In this document: positions 57,061 to 64,000 of the stretch, in pieces
Position numbering within the stretch: position 1 is the first letter of the stretch
How the letters are laid out: every line of letters starts with the position of its first letter
Notes under the pieces: model-generated
Database searches by the model: none
The model's input: the letters and a program-made list of their open reading frames with translations, nothing else
What the model was told of the DNA's origin: nothing
Program-made: the position numbers and the translations under genes
Source: Palaemon carinicauda
Taxonomy: Eukaryota > Arthropoda > Malacostraca > Decapoda > Palaemonidae
DNA: 64,000 nucleotides
Assembly: GCF_036898095.1 (NCBI RefSeq)
Contig: NC_090738.1
Coordinates: 56,807,148 to 56,871,147 of the forward strand
Direction of reading: 5' to 3'

Positions 57061-58081
57061 GAAGTCGACTGTCTTCGCTTCATCACAGAGAATCTAAAAC
57101 CTTCATCTCATGATTTTCTCGCCTTAGTTGTTAAGAAAAGATTTGGGATCTTGAAAGGCAGTATAGACTTCTTAGAAGAATACAAGTCTAAGTCAACTAG
57201 AACAATATGAATCATCTTGGAAAAAGTGGGTTGCTTTTGTTAAAGCAAAAGGACCGAAAGAAATTTCAATAGACTTCTGTCTGTCCTTCTTTATCCACCT
57301 TCATGAACAAGGTCTGGCCGCCAACACGATAACTACGTGCAAGTTAGCCCTGACTAGACCTCTTCTATATGCCTTTCAAGTGGACCTGATGAACGAAATC
57401 TTTAACAAGATCCCAAAGGCATGCGCTAAACTTAGGCCTGCAGCTCCTCCGAAGGTCATATCATGGTCCTTGGACAAGATACTACATTATGCTTCAACTG
57501 TGAACAATGAAGATTGTTCTCTCAAGGATCTAACCCAGAAGGTTATTTTCCTGTTCGCTATAGCCTCAGGGGCTAGAGTTAGTGAAATAGTAGCCCTATC
57601 AAGAAATGAGGGCCACATTCAGTTCACAGAAGTGGGAGAACTGAATCTCTTTCCTGATCCAACCTTTCTTGCCAAGAACGAGCTACCCACTAAGAGATGG
57701 GGTCCCTGGAAAATCTGCCCTCTGAAGGGAGATGTCTCTCTGTGTCCAGTAGAGTGTCTAAAGGTCTATCTTCGTAGAACTTCAGACTTCAGTGGAGGAT
57801 AGTTCTTCAAAGGAGAAACTTCAGGATCAAACTTAGCCCTAAAACAACTGAGGGCGAAGCTCACCTACTTCATTCGCAGAGCGGATCCTGACAGTACACC
57901 CGCAGGTCATGATCCAAGAAAAATTGCTTCATCACTGAACTTTTTTCAGCATATGGACTTTGAGCGTCTTCGCTCACATACTGGATGGAGGTCATCCAGA
58001 ATGTTCTACAAACACTATGCAAAGCAAGTCTACGAACTGAAGCAATATGTGGTGTCGTCTAGTGCTGCGATGAACAGTTAA
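57060..58081 (+). pseudogene. DIRS-B tyrosine recombinase
   Basis: The frame starts with the core-binding domain (YESSWKKWVAFVKAK, with a frameshift near 57205). It then runs openly at 57380-57802, including the first catalytic Arg in SGARVSEIVAL. A TAG at 57800-57802 interrupts. The rest reads LKQLRAKLTYFIRRADP, the HxxR box GHDPRKIASSL near 57905, and the nucleophile region MFYKHYAKQVYELK near 58000. All the recognisable catalytic residues (R, H, R, Y) are visible, but two lesions break the protein. It would integrate a circular DNA intermediate. Confidence 0.88.
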
Positions 58082-58836
58082 TTGATTGGGACTATCAATT
58101 AGGGTGAAAAGGTGTTGACACTTCCAGTACGATACCTTTTAAGTGAGTGTCAGCATGATGACACTAAGACTGTTCAAAATCTCAGGTGTGGAATTATACA
58201 GATAACACTTGTGCCGTGTGTACTTAGTACACAGTGTTGATAGTATACAACATTTACAGAAAATTATATTAGGAAATTTTATAAAAAATTTTCAAATTTA
58301 GAGTGGCACTCATCATTTCTTCCCTTTCTAGAAAAATATTTTCTGCATGCGTTGTACGTATAATTCCCTTAACACGTTACACTCGTTAATTCATTTGGTC
58401 ATTTATTCAAAATAAATGTCTATTAGAGTGTAATTGTGTCTTATTCCACCTTGCAATTAGCACAATAAATATGCTAGAGTTTTCTTACTTATTTCAACTA
58501 AGTAAACCTCATATGATTGTATGCTTACAAACAATGGATATAGTTGGTACTTAGTCGTTCCGACAATATATACAAACCGTGAGACTTTTGTATATCTAGT
58601 TGATACTTATGTTTGTTCATACAATATATGCAAACCTTGAGACCCCTTTTCTACTGTCTAGTATGACTCTTCCCTGCAGGGGGTAGGAAGCACTAACATT
58701 GTCTATGATTAGTGGTAATGACGGATAACAGTAATGTCATTTGTCTCAATGGTACGGATGACCATAGAAAAATTGTCCCAAGGTTAAGGCACCTATGAAA
58801 ATCCACAGATACAGTACTTTCTAGTAATTCTCTGGT
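58082..58836 (+). other. DIRS-B 3' untranslated region
   Basis: No ORF. Starts 'gggtgaaaaggtgttgacac' after the recombinase stop and is the counterpart of 29647 downward in copy A. Contains a short repeat related to the 96-bp units of copy A (58550-58650). Confidence 0.75.
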
Positions 58837-59450
58837 AAACTTCCATCAGGACGACATGGCTTGAGCCCAAAAAACGGATTTTGAGCGAAGCGAAAAATCT
58901 ATTTTTGGGTGAGATAGCCATGACGTCCTGATGGAAGGTTCCTTCGGTAGCTTCCTTGGGTATATTTAACTACAAGGATATTCCCAGAGAATTAAACCAC
59001 AGGTTATCACAGAATTCTAACTTCTGGTGCGAGTATCCTAAAGGTTTCCCTTTAAGACATCGTATATCAACAGGGGACGCATGTATTAACCCGCCACATA
59101 GCTATCTGCACCCCATATAGAGTTAACACTTCGATATGGAAATGTTGAGAATAACTGGGGAGCCGTTCCACAGTTACACTCATCCATGGCTACTTTTGGT
59201 ACTCGAAACGTGAACAAATGGGCGCCATTGCTAAATGACGTCACGTCCGTCCTCATCCTGATGCCAGCTCCTTGCTAATCTCCATGATACAGCAGGACAG
59301 GCGGGGCCTGAAAGGCTGGACTAGAATAGAAGGTAGGGTCCATCAGGACGCCATGGCTATCTCACCCAAAAATAGATTTTTCGTTTCGCTCAAATTCCCT
59401 TTTTTGGGCTCAAGCCATGACGTCCTGATGGAAGAGTACCAGAGAATCAA
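58837..59450. repeat. DIRS terminal-repeat block shared by copies B and D
   Basis: About 530 bp bounded by 'cggattttgagcgaagcg' at 58871 and its near reverse complement at 59366-59392. Outside each end lies 'ccatcaggacg'/'cgtcctgatgg' (58843 and 59427). Each boundary also forms a hairpin, since 'cttccatcaggacg' and 'cgtcctgatggaagg' flank about 70 bp (58840 and 58925). Orientation relative to each neighbour shows that it is the proper 3' terminal repeat of DIRS-D, as in DIRS-A. Confidence 0.82.
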
Positions 59451-60279
59451 TGTATCGTGGAAAATTTCCCCTTATTAGAGTAAGTGCCAAGGGCTTCGAA
59501 TAGAGGTATGTAATGTGACCTCGGTAGAGGTTCCGGGGGGATCCAGCTTCCTGCCCCCCTGGCAGAGAAGTCCCAACGGGTTATACCAAAATTCAAAGTG
59601 GTCAACGAAGGGCTACTCACCCTGCGGAGAGTTCGTGAAGTACTCGGAGACAAGACAGAATGGTCAATATTCGTGTAGGAATATTCTCAAGAGTAGACGA
59701 GTGATAGTTAATCACTATATTCTATGGGTTAGAGAACAATCTGGTCTCGAAGGTATGACGAAGGTAAGTATTCAAGTAGGAATATTACACAGCATGGGTG
59801 AGTATATAATACAGACAATTTATATTATTCTTCTCATTTCAAAGGAAAGGGGTAAATGAAACTATGACATTCATGTATTTCATAGTGGTAATAGGAGCGA
59901 AGAGAGAAGCACAATTAATAAAATAGACATTTTATTTCATAAATAGCAGGTTATAGTAATAATAAATGCAATAAAGGATGTAAAGTTAATTTACAATAAT
60001 AAATAATGTACATAGAAATTAGAAGACTTCAATCTTGAATCTGAAAGAAATTTCAAATTTAGAAAACACAAGTTCCAGAGGAACGTCAGTCTTTATCAAA
60101 GAAAAAACACATCATGCCCAAGGGCATGTGGCACTCATGTGAAGTCTATGACATTTCAGCTTGGTAAGAACAGTCTATTAGAAACACTAAGTGTCCATGA
60201 AATCACTATGTATCACACGAGGGTCAACACAGGCACCCGTAGAGTTAAAGTCCCAAGTAACTCGCTGTTCTTTGCAGAG
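59451..60279 (-). other. DIRS-D 3' untranslated region
   Basis: Lies between the recombinase stop (60280) and the terminal block. The open frames at 59447-59859 and 60139-60435 on other frames have no domain. No RNA gene is seen. Confidence 0.65.
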
Positions 60280-61330
60280 TTAAACGGCAGGTTTCATAAC
60301 ACTACCTGCGGCTACCACGAAATGTTTGACTTCATGCACTTGCTTCGCGTAGTGCTTGAAGAAAACGCGCGAAGATTTCCATCCTGTGAAGCTCTTGAGG
60401 CTTTCGAAATCCATACTCTGGAAGAAATTCAGTGAAGTCGCGACTTTTCTAGTATCGTGACCTGCGGGTGTACTGTCAGGATCCGCTCTGCGAATGAAGT
60501 AGGTGATTTTCGCTCTTAGTTGTTTCAGTGACAGATCGCAACCCGATGTTTCTCCTTTGAAGAGTTGACCTCCACCAAAGTCTGAAGTTCTTCGAAGATA
60601 GACCTTGAGACTCTCTACTGGACATAGAGAGACATCTTCCTTCAGGGGGCAGATTCTCCAGGGGCCCCATCTCTTGGTGGGTAATTCGTTTTTTGCGAGA
60701 AACGTCGGATCAGGGAAGAGGGTAAGTTCTCCTGTATCTGCGAACAGGATATGACCCTCATCTCTTGATAATGCCACTATTTCGCTGACTCGGGCTCACG
60801 AGGCGAGAGCAAAAAGGAAGATAACTTTTTGAGTCAGGTCCTTGAGAGGGCACGAATCGTTGTCCAAGTTAGAGGCAAAATGGAGCACCTTGCCCAGGGA
60901 CCAGGAGATAGGTTTTGGCAGAGGTGCTGGGCGTAGTCTAGTGCATGCCTTTGGTAGTTTATTGAAGATATCGCTGGACAGATCAATCTGGAAGGCGTAC
61001 AGTAGTGGTCTAGTCAAAGCCGATTTGCAGGTAGAAATCGTGTTGGCTGCTAAGCCTTGTCCATGAAGGTGAATGAAGAAGGACATGCAAAAATCAATGG
61101 TGATTTCCGTAGGATTTTTTGCCTTGACGAATGAGACCCACTTTCTCCAGGATGATTCGTATAGCCGTCGTGTGGATTCGGTCTTGTATTCCTCGAGGAA
61201 GTCTAGACTTTTCTTCAAGATCCCAAACGTTTTCTTTGTGGCTAGGGAGAGAAAATTATGAGATGAAGGTCCCTGACTTTCAGTGATGAAGCGAAGACAG
61301 TCGACTTTTGTACTTGCTGAGAGAGAACTG
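60280..61330 (-). pseudogene. DIRS-D tyrosine recombinase (single nonsense codon)
   Basis: Read from about 61330 in its own frame, overlapping the end of the methyltransferase-like frame. The core-binding domain includes TRRLYESSWRKWVSFVKAK and GQGLAANTISTCKSALTRP. The catalytic domain has Arg in ARVSEIVALSRDEG, the HxxR box GHDTRKVATSL near 60455, and the Tyr in VFFKHYAKQVHEVK near 60360. A TGA at 60796-60798 stands directly before ARVSEIV, where copy B has GGG (Gly). Otherwise the frame is open to its natural stop at 60280. It would integrate circular element DNA without making a target duplication. Confidence 0.9.
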
Positions 61331-62160
61331 GGCCCGGGAGGGGAATCAGCATGGGCTGCAGCTCCAGGATCAGGGGGTACCAATTGCTCCGGGGCCACTT
61401 GGGAGCCACTAGGGCCGCTGTCCCTTTGAAGGTTCTCAGTTTGGAGAGGACTTTCAGCAGAAGGTTGGGGGGAGGGAATTGGTATATCCTGGACCATCTG
61501 TTCCAATCCAGTGACATGGCGTCCACTGCTTCTGCTTTGGGGTCCTCGTACGGGGCCACATAACGAGGAAGTTGATTGTTGTCGCTCGTTGCAAAGAGAT
61601 CGATCTGAAGTTCCGGGTCTTGGAGAGAGATGAAGGAGAATGATCTTGCGTCTAGAGACCATTCCGACTCTATTGGGTTTGTCCGTGATAGAGCGTCCGC
61701 CGTCACGTTGCGGAATCCTTGTAGGTGAACTGCAGACAGGTGCCATTTCTTCTTTTCTGCCAGACGGAAGATCGGAAGAAGTACCTTATTTATCTGGGGC
61801 GATCTCGAGCCCTGACGATTGAGACATCTGACTACCACCGAGTTGTCCAGAGTCAGACGGATGTGGATCGAGGGAGGCTGAGAGAGTTTCTTCAGGGTGA
61901 GAAGGACCGCCATGGCCTCCAAGATGTTGATGTGAAACGTCTTGAATAGGGGAGACCATGCTCCTTGAACCTGTCGTTGGTGGGAGTGACCTCCCCCACC
62001 CTCCAGCGAAGCGTCCGTGTGGATGTTGAGTGATGGAGGTGGGTGTTGAAGGAATGGACCTTTTCAGGGCCTTTGCTTCTGACCACAGCTTTAACAGTAA
62101 CCGAAGTCTGTTTGGGAGCCGTCTCTTGAGGTCTCTTCGAGCGATGGATGCAGAACGTCT
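61242..62160 (-). pseudogene. pol: DIRS-D RNase H and methyltransferase-like segment
   Basis: RNase H (61922-61690) reads LEAMAVLLTLKK-like residues, IRLTLDNSVVVRCLNRQGS and VHLQGFRNVTADALSR. The methyltransferase-like part (61620-61380) has LQIDLFATSDNNQLPRYV, DAMSLDWNRW, FPPPNLLLKVLSKL and APKWPRSNWYP. The frame is open from 61922 to 61242, but the join to RT near 62160-61922 passes through another frame (61892-63394), so at least one frameshift lies there. RNase H would degrade template RNA; the second domain's role is unknown. Confidence 0.82.
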
Positions 62161-63150
62161 CTAGACTCCCGCAGCATCCTTTAGCTGTGCACGAAGCACT
62201 GGGTTTGTCACAGAGGCGAACTGTAGAGAGCCTAGAACTTGTTCCTGCTGTCGTCTTGAGATCCGTTTGGATTTCAGCAGTTTTTTGACAGACCCTGCTA
62301 TTTCCTTCCTTTTCTTCTGCGGGATGGAAAGGCGGTGTGACTGAAGATCCCAATGGATTCCATACCATTGGAACTTCTGAGCTGGAGAGAGGCGAGATTT
62401 CTCGGTGTTTATCTTGAATACCAGGTGTTCTAGGAACTGGGTGACTTTGTTGCAGGATCGTACACAATCTTCGGGCGATGTCGCCCAGACCAGCCAGTCG
62501 TCTAGGTAAGCCATCACTTGGACGCCGCGAAGGCAGAGCTGTTGAACGATGGCGTCTGCCAGCTTGGTGAAGATCCGTGGGGCCACGTTGAGGCCGAAGG
62601 GCATGGCCCTGAAGGCGTAACTTTTCCTTTGGAGTCGAAATCCTAGGTAGGAGGAAGCGTGATGGTTCATTGGAACGTGCCAGTAGGCATCCGCCAGGTC
62701 TATAGAGACCGTGTAGGACCCTTGAGGCAGAAGGGTCCTTATTTGTTGAAGAGTCAGCATCTTGAACTTGTTGTTCACTATGAACTTGTTGAGGGGGGAT
62801 AAGTCTAGAATGACTGAGTTTGTCGGAGTCCTTCTTGGGGACGCAAAATAGTCTCCCTTGGAACCTGGTTGACTTTACCCTCCTTATCACCTTCTTGTTC
62901 AAGAGTTCTAGGACGTACTCTTCCAGGAGGGGGATTGACTGTTGGAAGAATTGCTGGAAGGCTGGGGGTTGTTGTGTCCAGCTCCAACCTAGTCCCTTCT
63001 TGACGATGCTGTGTGCCCAGGGATCGAAGGTCCAACGATCCTGGAATTGGCGGAGTCTTCCTCCCACCGGAAGCACTTCATTGCTTCTGGCTTCCCGAGG
63101 GTTTGCTACCTCGGCCGCTAGCTCCCCTTCCTCCTCTGCCTCTGGAGGGG
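62161..63150 (-). pseudogene. pol: DIRS-D reverse transcriptase (one frameshift)
   Basis: The N-terminal part (about 63100-62818, in the 63394 frame) reads FQDRWTFDPWAHSIV, then FQGRLFCVPKKDSDKL. A frameshift near 62818 moves to the 62778-62161 frame. That frame has YTVSIDLADAYWHVPM (motif A), FRAMPFGLNVAPRIF, VMAYLDDWLVWA (intact catalytic box near 62500) and the RT thumb-like region QKFQWYGIHWDL. Of the DIRS copies here, only this one and the poorly preserved copy C keep YLDD. Confidence 0.9.
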
Positions 63151-64000
63151 CGGCGAGACGCATCTCTGCCTGAACCTCTGTTTGAGCCTCTACCTTTGGG
63201 ACGAAAGGTAGTGGTTTGCTGCTCAAATGCAGGGGTGAAGACCGGTGACTGAGAGACCATTGGTTGGGTGACCAGCTGAAAGGTCTGTTGTGGCTGAGCT
63301 GCCACTTGGGGAGTAGCGGAACCCGGAAACTGCCGTCTCTGTTGACATTGCTGGGGTTTGGGCTTCTGAGGTTTCCTCTTAGGTTGAGGGCCATCGTCCT
63401 GAGAGGATTTCCTTTTCTATGACATGCCCCACTTATGGAGAAGGTTCCTGTTGTCCGTGGCGGCTTTGTCAGCGATCTCTTTCACTAAGGAGGAGGGAAA
63501 GAGGTATTTACCCCAGATATTGGAGGAAATCCGCCTCCGGGGTTCGTGTTTCACCGTAGCGTTTGCGAACACGAATTCACGACAGGCTCTGCGAGCCCTA
63601 GTGAAGCTGTACAGGTCCTTCATGACAGTCGCCAAATGCGTTTTGGCTAGGACCATGTAGAAGTCCGGAATCCTAGTGTCTCCGGCCATAACTTCAAGCT
63701 CTACCTGGAGGGACATTGATGCGGCAAGCCTCTCCTTCGTATCTTGTTCCCTACAAAGGAGGTGATCGTTGAGTTTCGGGAGGTCCTCATTAAACTGACG
63801 ACCAGCAACGTCAGGCTCTAACTTCCCCACTGTGAATGTTGACTGGACGTCTTTCCAGTGTCTATCATCAGGGGGAGTGGTCAGGGAGAAGGGCCTGCAC
63901 TCCTCCAGTACAGGGCAAGGTTTCCCTTCTTCCACTGCTTTCAATACCGCAGTGAAGGCCTTTTCAATAAAGGGGAAGGTCGCATTGTTCGGTGCGATAA
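63150..64000 (-). CDS. gag: DIRS-D Gag C-terminal part (runs off the window)
   Basis: Open at 63944-63417 in one frame: PVLEECRPFSL, STFTVGKLEPDVAGRQF, LAASMSLQVELEVMAG, RRRISSNIWGKYLFP. These match copy B Gag at 54480-54980 residue for residue at many positions. A stop at 63417 precedes the basic C-terminal region, which appears in another frame at 63305-63078 (RPSRGRGGRGASGRG), so a frame change lies between. The RT frame overlaps this region, as in other DIRS elements. The start lies beyond 64000. Confidence 0.8.

Larger units (their letters stand above)
52633..58870 (+). mobile_element. DIRS retrotransposon copy B (dead)
   Basis: Plus-strand order is duplicated leader, putative intron, Gag, RT, RNase H, methyltransferase-like segment, tyrosine recombinase and 3' untranslated region. 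The left end abuts the 5' terminal repeat of DIRS-A head to head at about 52630. The right end abuts the terminal-repeat block of DIRS-D at about 58870. Several frameshifts and stops occur, including one in the RT catalytic box. Close in sequence to copy D and to the remains of copy A. Confidence 0.9.
59394..64000 (-). mobile_element. DIRS retrotransposon copy D (nearly intact, 5' end outside window)
   Basis: Minus-strand order from the right edge: Gag, RT, RNase H, methyltransferase-like segment, tyrosine recombinase, 3' untranslated region, terminal repeat. The RT box YLDDW and the recombinase R, HxxR and Y residues are all present. Lesions are few: one TGA in the recombinase and frameshifts near 62818 and 62160. 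Gag runs off the window. Confidence 0.9.

Overview
The window looks like repeat-dominated nuclear DNA of a decapod crustacean, probably a shrimp or relative. The lineage call is an inference. It rests on four DIRS-type tyrosine-recombinase retrotransposon copies, BEL/Pao and Ty3/Gypsy elements, a hAT transposon and many long (TA)n, (GA)n and (CA)n microsatellites. There are no operons, ribosome binding sites or rRNAs. Only one short stretch (10825-10933, minus strand) looks like a host-gene exon, and that is tentative. Nearly all coding potential is decayed transposon genes carrying stops and frameshifts.

Layout. 1-4580: decayed plus-strand DIRS copy C (gag, RT, RNase H, methyltransferase-like region, tyrosine recombinase). 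4580-12650: mostly non-coding, with small duplications, a 1.9-kb inverted-repeat element and several microsatellites, one a three-arm palindrome. 12658-16701: minus-strand Ty3/Gypsy element (Gypsy-1) with both LTRs, PBS and PPT, whose reverse transcriptase domain is missing by an in-frame deletion. 16796-17233: a hairpin repeat and microsatellites. 19114-27633: decayed minus-strand BEL element (BEL-1) between nearly identical 208-bp repeats, split in its RNase H by a 2.59-kb hAT element with a perfect 8-bp target duplication.

28170-52640 reads as a nested stack of minus-strand elements. The outer layer is DIRS copy A, whose 3' end is at 28170-29647 and 5' end at 49647-52640. A Gypsy element with an env-like gene (Gypsy-2, LTR edge at 49646) sits in A. 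A BEL element (BEL-3, LTR edge at 42096) sits in the Gypsy-2 env-like gene. A 3.55-kb element filled with satellite-like repeats (36234-39783) sits in BEL-3 gag. A truncated second BEL gag (BEL-2) follows the left BEL LTR. 52640-64000 holds plus-strand DIRS copy B and minus-strand copy D, tail to tail around one shared inverted-terminal-repeat block.

Within each retroelement the genes are gag (particle protein), protease, RT, RNase H and an integration enzyme: a DDE integrase in Gypsy and BEL, a tyrosine recombinase in DIRS. None is fully open. DIRS-D and BEL-3 are closest. The features I find least ordinary are the satellite-carrying element inside BEL-3, a conserved putative intron plus zinc-binding-like motif at the start of DIRS Gag, the RT-less Gypsy-1, and BEL-1, whose interior is ruined although its terminal repeats are almost identical.
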